A DNA stretch of 19,599 bases from JBHENN01 sp046262015. Its GTDB lineage: Bacteria; Actinomycetota; CADDZG01; WHSQ01. The stretch lies in contig JBHENN010000006.1 in assembly GCA_046262015.1 (NCBI GenBank), positions 1-19,599 on the forward strand, read 5' to 3'. Every line of letters begins with the position of its first letter. The first letter of the stretch is position 1. This document shows, one piece after another, positions 11,301 to 18,189 of the stretch. The notes beneath the pieces are model-generated. The model was not told the DNA's origin, did no database searches, and saw only the letters and a list, made by a program, of their open reading frames with translations. Made by a program: the position numbers and the translations under genes.

Positions 11301-11797
11301 GCGAGTCGCTTGCGGTCGGCGGCATCGTCTCCGAAGTGGCCAAGAAGGTCACGCGCAGCGGCAGCATCATGCTGCTCGCCACGCTGGAGGACCTCGCCGG
11401 AGCGCGCGTCGAGGTGATCGTCTTCCCCACGACCTACGAGCAGTGCGCCGGCGCGCTCCGTCTGGACGCGATCCTCGTCGTCAAGGGACGCGTCGACCGC
11501 GACGCACGCGACGACTCGATCAAGCTGATCGCCCTGGAGGTGCACGAGCCCGACCTGGGTTCGGACCCACCGCTTGTGATCAACCTGCCGCTCGATTCGT
11601 GCACCCCCAAGGTGGTCGATGAGCTCAAGGACGTGCTGGCCAGCCATCCCGGCAGCACGCAGGTGTTCCTGCATCTCGGGCGCGGCCCCAAGACCACCGT
11701 CCTCCGTCTGGGAAGCCAGTTCCGCGTCAACACCGGCAACGGCCTGCACGCCGAGATCAAGGCGCTCCTCGGCCCCCGCGGCCTCCTGCGCGCGTAA
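8369..11797 (+). CDS. dnaE: DNA polymerase III alpha subunit (DnaE1)
   Basis: This is the replicative polymerase catalytic subunit, 1142 residues, normal for DnaE1. The N-terminal PHP domain starts with FVHLHAHTEYSMLDG and keeps all apparent metal ligands: HLH, Asp16, the His of TDHG, the Glu of GTEGY, the His of FHLTLL, the Cys of SGCLSAE, and NDSH. It may therefore be an active built-in proofreading exonuclease, as in mycobacterial DnaE1. The palm has GPGRGSAAGS, MPDIDIDF with catalytic Asp397 and Asp399, and Asp553 in MDFLGL. QFDLF at residues 906-910 is a sliding-clamp-binding motif. A C-terminal OB fold follows. The GTG at 8369 is preferred because it places HLHAH at the expected position. 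No clear Shine-Dalgarno is visible. Confidence 0.97.
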   Translation: MSFVHLHAHTEYSMLDGASRVNELFAAAADYGMPACAITDHGVMFGALDFYKAGGRAGVKPILGTEGYLFGGDRREKPPQRENGEKTFHLTLLAADDRGYANLVKISSKAWLEGLHYHPRADWELLAAHSEGVICLSGCLSAEIPRLIVAGDLRGARAKVAQYRELFGDRFYLELQDHGIAVQAPLNDELVRIGTEMGIGWVATNDSHYTHKDDARAHEVLLCINTGSELSDPKRFKFDSDEFYLKRPDQMTAAFARWPGACETTLEVADRCSVELSLGNLLLPRFETPGGKDLDVYLRELVALGLGERYGAEQEEARRRADYELAVIAEMGYQGYFLVVQDFVNWAKRQGIRVGPGRGSAAGSVVSYALGITELDPIRYDLMFERFLNPERVAMPDIDIDFDERRRGDVIRYVADKYGDDRVAQIVTFGTIKGKQAIKDAARVLGFPYTDGDRLTKMYPSLIMGRDSGLQSALETSPELRAAYADGGAARQIIDTALKIENIKRSAGIHAAGVVIGRDPLIEHVPLKRGDHGEVVTQFDMNGVEELGLLKMDFLGLRNLTVIDLAVEYIAANKGVKVDVDHLDFDDPKVYDLLRRGEADGVFQLESEGMRRLLGQLKPDRFEQIMALIALYRPGPMEQIPAYIERKNDPSKVTYLHPSIEEITRETYGVLVYQEQIVLMLQKLAGYSPGEADLVRKAIGKKKRDIMAAEEPRFITGCLGVGLTEAEARKLWGLIQPFADYSFNRAHSACYAYIAYQTAWLKAHYPVEYLAALLTSVKDNKDAKPKYLHSARQMGIPVLIPDVNSSDRDFTPVGDSVRFGLSAVRHVGEGVVERIVEARTRKGRFESFYDFCRKVDYTCLNKKTIESLIKAGAFESLGHTRRGLLEVFESICGEVSAQRKQEEAGQFDLFSSSGADDGRPVHRETPIGLEEHPRELVRALEKEVLGLYVSDHPLMGVEGLLARMTDVTIAALADRTPGESLAVGGIVSEVAKKVTRSGSIMLLATLEDLAGARVEVIVFPTTYEQCAGALRLDAILVVKGRVDRDARDDSIKLIALEVHEPDLGSDPPLVINLPLDSCTPKVVDELKDVLASHPGSTQVFLHLGRGPKTTVLRLGSQFRVNTGNGLHAEIKALLGPRGLLRA

Positions 11798-11810
11798 GGC
11801 GCCGCAGCCG

Positions 11811-12611
11811 GTGCTGGAGGACCGCCGGCGGCTGCGGCGAGCGGGTGCCGCGCTGGCAACCGTCCTGCTGGTCGGGTCGTGCCGCGCCGCGGGCCCGGGA
11901 GGAGCGGCCGACCGTTCGAGCGCGCCGCCTCGAACCGAGCCGCCGGGGTCCGAGCCGTCCGGCTCCGGATCGGCCTTCGTGAACGGTGGGGATTGTCCGC
12001 CCGCGGCCGGGGATCGACTGCCCGGCCGGGCGGGGTGCGCGTCGACGGTGGTGGCCGTTGATGGGACCCTCGTCGTCTACGCCCTGGTAGACGCCGCGTC
12101 CCGTCCGCGGTCGTGGCGCGTGCGCCTCACCTCGGACGCCGGCGAGATCGACCGGCGCCTCGATGCCGGGAACGAGTACAGCTACCCGCGCGCGGTCGGT
12201 TCGTCCGACGTGGATGGCGACGGGCGTCAGGAGTGGTGGATCAAGGTGGCCGACTTCACCAGTCACGGCGCGCCGTGGTCGAGCCTCAACGTCTTCTTCG
12301 CGCGGCGAGATCGTCTCGTGCCGCTCACGTGGGACGGTCAACCGCTCGGGGTGAACTTCGGCGGCATCGCCCGTCTCGGAGAGGGGGCGGAGTGCCGCGG
12401 CGCGCGGCTCGTCCTCCTGCGCGCCGAGGCTCGAGACCGCAGGAACACGCGCTGGCGCACCTCGGAGCGGACCTTCAGCATCCACGGGACGAGGGCACGT
12501 CTCGAGTACCGCCGCCAAGGGCTGCTCGTGATCGAGGACTACAACGACCCCGACCTCGACCCGTACTACCGTGTCGACTGCGCCGCGTTCGTGCATCCGC
12601 CGCCGACCTGA
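11811..12611 (+). CDS. Putative secreted lipoprotein with FG-GAP/VCBS-like calcium motif
   Basis: I do not recognise the family. From the GTG at 11811 the protein has 266 residues: a basic n-region (DRRRLRR), a hydrophobic core (AGAALATVLLVG) and a lipobox-like VGSC with Cys24, so it is probably lipid-anchored and matured by LspA. Residues about 25-60 are a Ser/Pro/Gly-rich linker. The globular part contains DVDGDGRQE (Asp133, Asp135, Asp137, Glu141), the calcium-binding loop type of FG-GAP/VCBS repeats, here apparently single. Four other cysteines (in GGDCPP, GRAGC, GAECRG and RVDC) could form disulfides. It begins 13 bp after the dnaE stop and is probably co-transcribed. An earlier in-frame ATG at 11619 lies inside dnaE and would bury the signal peptide. 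Confidence 0.72.
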   Translation: MLEDRRRLRRAGAALATVLLVGSCRAAGPGGAADRSSAPPRTEPPGSEPSGSGSAFVNGGDCPPAAGDRLPGRAGCASTVVAVDGTLVVYALVDAASRPRSWRVRLTSDAGEIDRRLDAGNEYSYPRAVGSSDVDGDGRQEWWIKVADFTSHGAPWSSLNVFFARRDRLVPLTWDGQPLGVNFGGIARLGEGAECRGARLVLLRAEARDRRNTRWRTSERTFSIHGTRARLEYRRQGLLVIEDYNDPDLDPYYRVDCAAFVHPPPT

Positions 12612-12628
12612 GCGGAGCGCCCGACAGC

Positions 12629-12727
12629 GCACCCGGAGCGGCGGCCGCCCGCACCGCCGCGGCACCCGGAGCGGCGGCCGCCCGCACCGCCGCGGCACTC
12701 GGAGCGGCGGCCGCCCGCACTGCCGCG
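12629..12727 (+). repeat. 33-bp tandem repeat, three copies
   Basis: Units 12629-12661, 12662-12694 and 12695-12727 abut with no spacer; the first two are identical and the third has two substitutions. Each unit contains the palindrome GGCGGCCGCC and a CCGCGG. The array fills most of the 138-bp gap between the lipoprotein stop and the zinc-ribbon gene. Because the period is a multiple of three, every frame stays open. Read in the frame of both neighbours it gives HPERRPPAPPR units. It is not a CRISPR, since there are no spacers. Confidence 0.9.
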
Positions 12728-12737
12728 GCACGTGCGA

Positions 12738-12743
12738 GAGACT
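12738..12743 (+). promoter_or_regulatory. Candidate -10 element of the zinc-ribbon gene
   Basis: GAGACT lies exactly six bases before the ATG at 12750, the same spacing and a similar hexamer as in front of divIVA (GATACT). It directly follows the 33-bp repeats. It favours the ATG at 12750 over an in-frame GTG at 12732 that would add six residues. Confidence 0.35.
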
Positions 12744-12749
12744 GGGCCG

Positions 12750-12983
12750 ATGCCCTGCGCGCGGTGCGGCATGGTACAGAGCGACCCCGTGCGCGGCGCG
12801 GCTCCATGGGCGCGCGCCGTGGTCGGCGGCCGACAGATCCTGGTATGTCCCGGATGCCAGAGCGACGACCCCGCGTGGGCCGACGCGCTCGACCGCTGTC
12901 CGCGCTGCGACGGAACACGACTGTCGGTCGTCCTCGGCTCGGTCGTGTGCCGGGGATGCGCCCACGACTGGCCGGCCGAATAG
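12750..12983 (+). CDS. Small double zinc-ribbon protein, function unknown
   Basis: The product is 77 residues with four CxxC pairs: Cys3/Cys6, Cys33/Cys36, Cys50/Cys53 and Cys67/Cys70. They probably make two zinc ribbons, the first with a 26-residue insert and the second with a 13-residue insert. Zinc ribbons of this sort serve in nucleic-acid or protein binding, and I cannot assign a role. The stop TAG at 12981 forms the first three bases of the likely hisD -10 hexamer, and hisD starts 10 bases later. Upstream, the same frame stays open back to the lipoprotein stop. The regular cysteine spacing and the upstream -10-like element argue that it is a real gene. Confidence 0.72.
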   Translation: MPCARCGMVQSDPVRGAAPWARAVVGGRQILVCPGCQSDDPAWADALDRCPRCDGTRLSVVLGSVVCRGCAHDWPAE

Positions 12984-12986
12984 TGT
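12981..12986 (+). promoter_or_regulatory. Candidate -10 element of hisD
   Basis: TAGTGT fits TANNNT and ends six bases before the hisD ATG at 12993, leaving no room for a Shine-Dalgarno. It overlaps the stop codon of the zinc-ribbon gene. A leaderless his operon transcript could start here. Confidence 0.45.
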
Positions 12987-12992
12987 GACGCC

Positions 12993-14291
12993 ATGCTCGA
13001 GGTGGTCGACGGACGGGATCGGACCGGGCCCGTGCCGGTGCCGCGGCCCTCGGTGGTCCACGGTCGCTCGGACCCCTACACCGAGGCGCGAGCGATCGTC
13101 GACGACGTGCGTCTGCGGGGCGACGAAGCCCTCATCGAGCACACCGCGCGCTACGACGACGTCCGACTGACGGTCGAGCGGCTCGTCGTCGACCCCGCGG
13201 AGCTGGACCGGGCGCGCCGCCTGGTCCAGCCGGAGCTGCTGGAGGCGCTCGAGGTGCTCGCCGCGCGGCTCACGTCCACCTGCGAGCGCCAGGTGCCCGA
13301 GACGTGGACCGAGCGGACCGGCGGCGACCTCGTGGGCGAGCTGGTGCGCCCCCTGCGGAGGGTCGGGGCCTACGTGCCGGGAGGGCGCGCCGCGTATCCC
13401 TCTACCGTCGTGATGGCCGCGGTCACCGCGCGGGTCGCCGGTGTGGGCGAGCTGGCGGTGGCGTCGCCCCCGCGTCCCGACGGGGAGCTGCCCGAGGCGG
13501 TCCTCGCGGCGTGCTCGGTGGCGGGCGTCACCGAGGTCTACCGGGTCGGCGGCGCGCACGCGATCGCAGCTCTGGCCTACGGGACCGAGACCGTGCGGCC
13601 GGTAGACAAGATCGTCGGGCCCGGCAACGTCTACGTCACCGCCGCGAAGCAGCTCGTTCGGACCTGGGTCGGGACCGACCTCGATGCGGGACCGACCGAG
13701 ATCGCCGTGGTGGCCGACGGAGCTGCTCCTCCGGCGTTCGTTGCCGCCGACCTCCTTGCCCAGGCCGAGCACGGTCCGCATGGGAGCTACGTGCTCATCA
13801 CGTGGTCCTCAGAGCTGCTCGACGCGGTCCAGGAGCAGCTCGCTCTGCAGCTCGGCCGCCACCGGCGCGCGGACGCGGTCGAGAACGCCCTCATCGAGGG
13901 GGGGCGGGCGGTCCTCGTACGCGACGCCGCCCACGCGCTCGAGACAGCGAATGCGTTCGCGCCCGAGCACCTCGAGCTGATGTTCGACGGCGCAGAAGAA
14001 GCTCTCGACGGGGTCCGCAACGCCGGGTCGGTGTTCGTCGGCGCGGGATCGCCGGCGTCGGTCGGCGATTACGTCGGCGGCACCAACCACGTCCTTCCGA
14101 CGGCGGGGGCGGCGCGCTGGTCGTCCGGTCTCGGCGCGCCGGACTTCATGAAGCGGATCTATGTCTCGAGCTTCGGGTCCGCGACCTTGCGCGAGCTCGC
14201 GCCGCACGTAGACGCTCTGGCGGCGGCCGAGGGGCTCGACGCGCACGCCGGCGCGGTCGCGTTACGGCTCGGCGCGCCGGAGGGTGCGTAG
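12993..14291 (+). CDS. hisD: Histidinol dehydrogenase
   Basis: HisD catalyses the last two steps of histidine synthesis, oxidising L-histidinol to histidine with two NAD+. The product has 432 residues, the usual length. Motifs include YVPGGRAAYPSTVVM and GPGNVYVTAAK in the NAD-binding core. The zinc ligands appear to be Gln257 and His260 (LLAQAEHGPHG), Asp359 (VGDYVGG) and His418 (DAHAGAV). Catalytic Glu325-His326 lies in FAPEHLEL. It is the first his gene here. Its stop (TAG) is immediately followed by the hisC ATG. Confidence 0.96.
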   Translation: MLEVVDGRDRTGPVPVPRPSVVHGRSDPYTEARAIVDDVRLRGDEALIEHTARYDDVRLTVERLVVDPAELDRARRLVQPELLEALEVLAARLTSTCERQVPETWTERTGGDLVGELVRPLRRVGAYVPGGRAAYPSTVVMAAVTARVAGVGELAVASPPRPDGELPEAVLAACSVAGVTEVYRVGGAHAIAALAYGTETVRPVDKIVGPGNVYVTAAKQLVRTWVGTDLDAGPTEIAVVADGAAPPAFVAADLLAQAEHGPHGSYVLITWSSELLDAVQEQLALQLGRHRRADAVENALIEGGRAVLVRDAAHALETANAFAPEHLELMFDGAEEALDGVRNAGSVFVGAGSPASVGDYVGGTNHVLPTAGAARWSSGLGAPDFMKRIYVSSFGSATLRELAPHVDALAAAEGLDAHAGAVALRLGAPEGA

Positions 14292-15363
14292 ATGGGAACG
14301 CATACCGTGCCGCCACTGAGCGTCCGCGCCGACCTCGCGGAGATCGAAGCGTACGTCTCGCCTCAGCGGCCCGCGCGCTTCCGCATGAACACGAACGAGT
14401 CGCCCTTCCCACCTCCCGCGGCGCTGGTGGACGAGGTCGCGGGCGAGATCCGCGACATCGCTCTGAACCGCTATCCGGATCGAGACGCGACCGGCTTGTT
14501 CGACGCGATCGCCCGGCACAACGACTGGCCGCGGCCGGGGCTGTGGGTCGCCAACGGGTCGAACGAGGTCTTCATGCACCTGTTCCTCGCGTTCGGCGGG
14601 CCCGAGCGATCGTCGATGACGTTCGAGCCCACCTACTCGCTGCACACGTTGATCCCCAGGATCGCAGGCACGAGGACGGTCCAGGTCGCGCGCACCGACG
14701 ACTTCGCGATCGATGTCGATGCGGCCGTCGAGGCGATCGTCACGGACCGGCCCGAGATCGTCATCGTGTGCTCGCCCAACAACCCGACGGGTGACGTCGA
14801 GCCGCTCGGTGCGGTCGAGGCCTTGTTGGAGCACGCCCCCGGCATCGTCGTCGTGGACGAGGCCTACGCCGAGTTCGCGAGCCCAGACGAGAGCGTGCGC
14901 GGGTTGCTCGGCGAGCACCCCAACCTCGTGCTCACCAAGTCCTTCTCGAAGGCATGGCGTCTCGCCGGCGCTCGCATCGGCTACATGCTGGCGCATCCGT
15001 CGCTGGTGGCGGAGCTCGCCCGTGTGCGGTTGCCGTACCACCTCTCGGCGGTGACCCAGATCATCGGCGAGGCGGCGATCAGGCATTCCGACGAGACGCT
15101 CGAGCTCGCGCGCGCGATCGCACACGAGCGCGACCGGATCGCGGTCGAGCTGCAGGCCCTCGGCGTGCGGTCGTATCCGTCGCGCGCCAACTTCGTGCTG
15201 TTCGAGGTGGACGACGCCGCGGCGGTTTGGAGCGCGCTCCTGGCCCGCCAGGTCCTGGTCCGCAGCTACCCTGGCGCGCCGGGGCTCGAGCGTTGCTTGC
15301 GCGTCACCGCCGGTCTGCCGGAGGAGACGGACGCGTTCCTCGGCGCGATGGGCGAGGTGCTCG

Positions 15364-15371
<8 letters not shown>
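14292..15371 (+). CDS. hisC: Histidinol-phosphate aminotransferase
   Basis: HisC is a PLP-dependent class I/II aminotransferase that converts imidazole-acetol phosphate to histidinol phosphate. It has 359 residues. The N-terminal substrate region MNTNESPFPPP, the NRYPDRDAT motif, SPNNPTGDV, VDEAYAEF and the PLP-lysine motif SFSKAWRLAGARIGY (Lys220) are all present. GGAGG at 14279-14283 gives a good Shine-Dalgarno eight bases before the ATG, unlike the leaderless-looking hisD start. The 3' end overlaps hisB by eight bases. Confidence 0.96.
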
Positions 15372-15952
<581 letters not shown>

Positions 15953-15954
<2 letters not shown>

Positions 15955-15989
15955 CCGGCCGGGAGAGCCGGTCGCGCGCCACGGCGCGC
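15953..15989 (+). promoter_or_regulatory. Two adjacent hairpins between hisB and hisH
   Basis: GACCGGC (15953-15959) pairs perfectly with GCCGGTC (15967-15973) across a 7-nt loop. It is followed at once by GCGCGCC (15974-15980) and GGCGCGC (15983-15989). Together they fill the only gap over 15 bp in the hisDCBHAF array and end five bases before the hisH ATG. There is no T-tract. A role in mRNA processing, attenuation or restricting hisH translation is inference. Confidence 0.5.
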
Positions 15990-15994
15990 CGGCG

Positions 15995-16618
15995 ATGAGG
16001 GTCGGGGTGGTGGACCACGGTATGGGCAACCTCAGGAGCGTGGCCAAGGCGCTGGAGGCGGCCGGCGCGGCGGTGACGGTCTCGGCCGACCGGCGCGAGC
16101 TCGAGGGTCAGGAGGCGCTGTGCGTCCCCGGCCAGGGGATCTTCGGCAGGGCGGTGACGAACCTGGATGCGGCCGGACTGGCCGGCTCGATCGCTGCGTG
16201 GATCGGGGACGACCGACCGTTCCTCGGCATCTGTCTCGGCTTGCAGATCCTGTTCGACGAGAGCGACGAGCGGGGACCGGTCGGGGGCCTGGGCATCCTG
16301 CCGGGCCGGGTCGTGCGACTGCGCGGCGGGCCCGGGGTGCCGGTGCCTCACATCGGCTGGAACACGGTCCTCGCCGACCTCGACCCGGGACCGGGTGGGG
16401 CGGACGGAGACCCTCCCTACTTCTATTTCGACCACTCCTATGCGGTCGAGCCTGCCGACCGCTCGATCGTGGCCGGGTGGTGCGATCACGGAGGGCGGTT
16501 CTGCGCGGCGGTCCGCCGCCGCTCTATCCTTGGCGTCCAGTTCCACCCGGAGAAGAGTGGCGCCGCCGGGATCGATCTCCTGAGAGGCTGGTTGGATGGC
16601 GCTACGCGTTCGTTCTGA
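15995..16618 (+). CDS. hisH: Imidazole glycerol phosphate synthase, glutaminase subunit
   Basis: HisH hydrolyses glutamine and passes ammonia to HisF. The product is 207 residues, a class I glutamine amidotransferase. The catalytic triad is visible as Cys80 (FLGICLGLQILF), His184 and Glu186 (QFHPEKSG). The oxyanion-strand motif, usually PGVG in HisH, reads PGQG here (Pro45-Gly48). The N terminus (MRVGVVDHGMGNLRS) is typical and fixes the ATG start. No Shine-Dalgarno is visible, and the start lies directly behind two hairpins. hisA begins 10 bases after the stop. Confidence 0.95.
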   Translation: MRVGVVDHGMGNLRSVAKALEAAGAAVTVSADRRELEGQEALCVPGQGIFGRAVTNLDAAGLAGSIAAWIGDDRPFLGICLGLQILFDESDERGPVGGLGILPGRVVRLRGGPGVPVPHIGWNTVLADLDPGPGGADGDPPYFYFDHSYAVEPADRSIVAGWCDHGGRFCAAVRRRSILGVQFHPEKSGAAGIDLLRGWLDGATRSF

Positions 16619-16627
16619 GGACCGCTC

Positions 16628-17395
16628 GTGAGCTTCATCGTCTATCCCGCGGTGGACATCTCTGAGGGACGCTGCGTGCGGTTGCTCCAGGGGCGGTTCG
16701 GCTCCGAGACCGTCTACTCCGACGACCCCGTCAGGATCGCGCTGGGCTTCTCGTCGGCGGGAGCTCGCTGGCTTCACATCGTGGACCTCGACGGGGCTCG
16801 GACCGGGACCGCGGCGAACCGCGAGCTCGTCCTCGAGGTCGTGCGCCGGGCATCGTGCCCCGTGCAGGCCGGCGGCGGGGTGCGGACCGCCGACGATGTC
16901 GAGGAGCTGCTCGCGGCCGGGGCGAACCGCGTGGTCCTGGGGACCTTCGCCCTGGAAGACCCCGACGCCGCGCGCGCTGCCTGCCGCCGCTTCGGCGAAC
17001 GCATCGTGGTCTCGCTCGACGCCCGGCGCGGTGAGGTGACCTCTCACGGCTGGACCGTGGGCACCGGGCTGCCTGTCACCGAGGCGGTGAGGATCTTCGA
17101 GGACGCCGGGGTATCGGCCTTCGTCTATACCGATGTCGGCCGGGACGGGACGATGTCGGGACCGGACGTCGACGGACTCACGCGCCTGGCGGAGACGACC
17201 GACCTGCCCGTCGTCGCCAGCGGGGGCATCTCGTCGCTCGACGACGTGCGCACGGTGGCCGCTCTGCGTCCGATCGGTATCGGCGGAGCGATCATCGGGC
17301 GCGCGCTCTACGAGCACAAGTTCGGCATCGGTGAGGCGATGCTCGCGGCCGACGAGGCCGCCGCCGGCAAGGCCCCGCTGCTCAGCGAGAGCTAG
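16628..17395 (+). CDS. hisA: Phosphoribosylformimino-AICAR-P isomerase (HisA)
   Basis: HisA is a TIM-barrel isomerase acting on ProFAR, of 255 residues. The catalytic pair is probably Asp10 (YPAVDISEG) and Asp131 (VSLDARRG). Phosphate-binding loops GGGVRT and ASGGISSL are present. Many actinobacteria carry PriA, which replaces both HisA and TrpF. Here the segment after strand 5 reads SHGWTVGTG, and strand 6 reads YTDVGRDGTMSGP rather than the PriA-like VTDVTKDGT, so I favour a monofunctional HisA. A GAGG Shine-Dalgarno precedes the GTG start. Confidence 0.94.
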   Translation: MSFIVYPAVDISEGRCVRLLQGRFGSETVYSDDPVRIALGFSSAGARWLHIVDLDGARTGTAANRELVLEVVRRASCPVQAGGGVRTADDVEELLAAGANRVVLGTFALEDPDAARAACRRFGERIVVSLDARRGEVTSHGWTVGTGLPVTEAVRIFEDAGVSAFVYTDVGRDGTMSGPDVDGLTRLAETTDLPVVASGGISSLDDVRTVAALRPIGIGGAIIGRALYEHKFGIGEAMLAADEAAAGKAPLLSES

Positions 17396-17406
17396 CCCTA
17401 CCGGGG

Positions 17407-18189
17407 GTGCTGGCGAAACGCGTCATCTGCTGTCTCGACGTCGACCGCGGCCGGGTGGTGAAGGGCGTGCGGTTCGTCGAGCTGCGGGACGCGGGGGACC
17501 CCGTGGAGCTCGCTCATGCGTACGACGCCGAGGGGGCCGACGAGATCGTGTTCCTGGACATCACCGCCTCTCACGAAGGCCGGGCGATCATCCTGGACGT
17601 GGTCGCCCGCACCGCGGAGAGCGTGTTCATCCCGCTGACCGTCGGCGGGGGTGTCCGTTCGGTCGACGACGTGCGCGCTCTGCTCCGGGCCGGTGCCGAC
17701 AAGGTGTCGATCAACACCGCCGCGGTCGAGCGGCCCGCGCTGATCGCGGACGCGGCCGCCGAGCTCGGCGCGCAGGCGATCGTCGTCGCGATAGATGCCC
17801 GCGCCCGCCGGGGCGGTGCCGGGGGCGGCTGGGAGGTCGTGGTATCCGGTGGCCGGCGGCCCACCGACCTCGACGCGGTCGCGTGGGCGGAGCGCGCGTG
17901 TGAGCTCGGTGCGGGCGAGATCCTGCTCACGTCCATGAACGCGGACGGCACCCGCGGGGGGTTCGATCTTCCGCTCACCCGCGCGGTGGCTGACGCCGTC
18001 CCCGTGCCCGTGATCGCATCCGGCGGGGCCGGCTCGGCTGAGGACATGGCCGATGCCGTCGACCCGCGCCGCGGCGGAGCGGACGCGGCCCTCGCAGCGT
18101 CGGTCTTCCACTTCGGAGACCTGTCCGTCATGGAGGTGAAAGAGGCCCTGGGAGCACGGGGGCTGCCCGTTAGGATGCCTCGCTCATGA
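17407..18189 (+). CDS. hisF: Imidazole glycerol phosphate synthase, cyclase subunit
   Basis: HisF uses HisH-derived ammonia to close the imidazole ring, releasing AICAR. It is a TIM barrel of 260 residues. Catalytic Asp11 (VICCLDVDRGRVVKG) and Asp130 (VVAIDARAR) sit at the canonical numbers, which supports the GTG start at 17407. Phosphate-binding motifs GGGVRS and ASGGAGS and the C-terminal AALAASVFHFGDL are intact. The stop overlaps the ATG of the next gene (ATGA), so translation of the peptidase is probably coupled. Confidence 0.96.
   Translation: MLAKRVICCLDVDRGRVVKGVRFVELRDAGDPVELAHAYDAEGADEIVFLDITASHEGRAIILDVVARTAESVFIPLTVGGGVRSVDDVRALLRAGADKVSINTAAVERPALIADAAAELGAQAIVVAIDARARRGGAGGGWEVVVSGGRRPTDLDAVAWAERACELGAGEILLTSMNADGTRGGFDLPLTRAVADAVPVPVIASGGAGSAEDMADAVDPRRGGADAALAASVFHFGDLSVMEVKEALGARGLPVRMPRS

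Noticed and set aside
11619..11810. ATG at 11619 as the lipoprotein start
   Set aside because: It lies inside the dnaE coding region in another frame and would place the signal peptide more than 60 residues from the N terminus. The GTG at 11811 gives a standard signal peptide.
12629..12727. Possible CRISPR array
   Set aside because: The 33-bp units abut directly with no unique spacers, and there are no cas genes in the window.
12113..12988. Plus-strand ORF running through the 33-bp repeats in another frame
   Set aside because: It overlaps the lipoprotein and zinc-ribbon genes out of frame and is Arg/Ala-rich without motifs. The repeats keep every frame open.
11757..13781. Minus-strand ORF of 674 codons opposite the lipoprotein, zinc-ribbon and hisD genes
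   Set aside because: No domain is visible, and it overlaps hisD and the signal-peptide-bearing lipoprotein gene on the other strand. Its length reflects the scarcity of stop codons.
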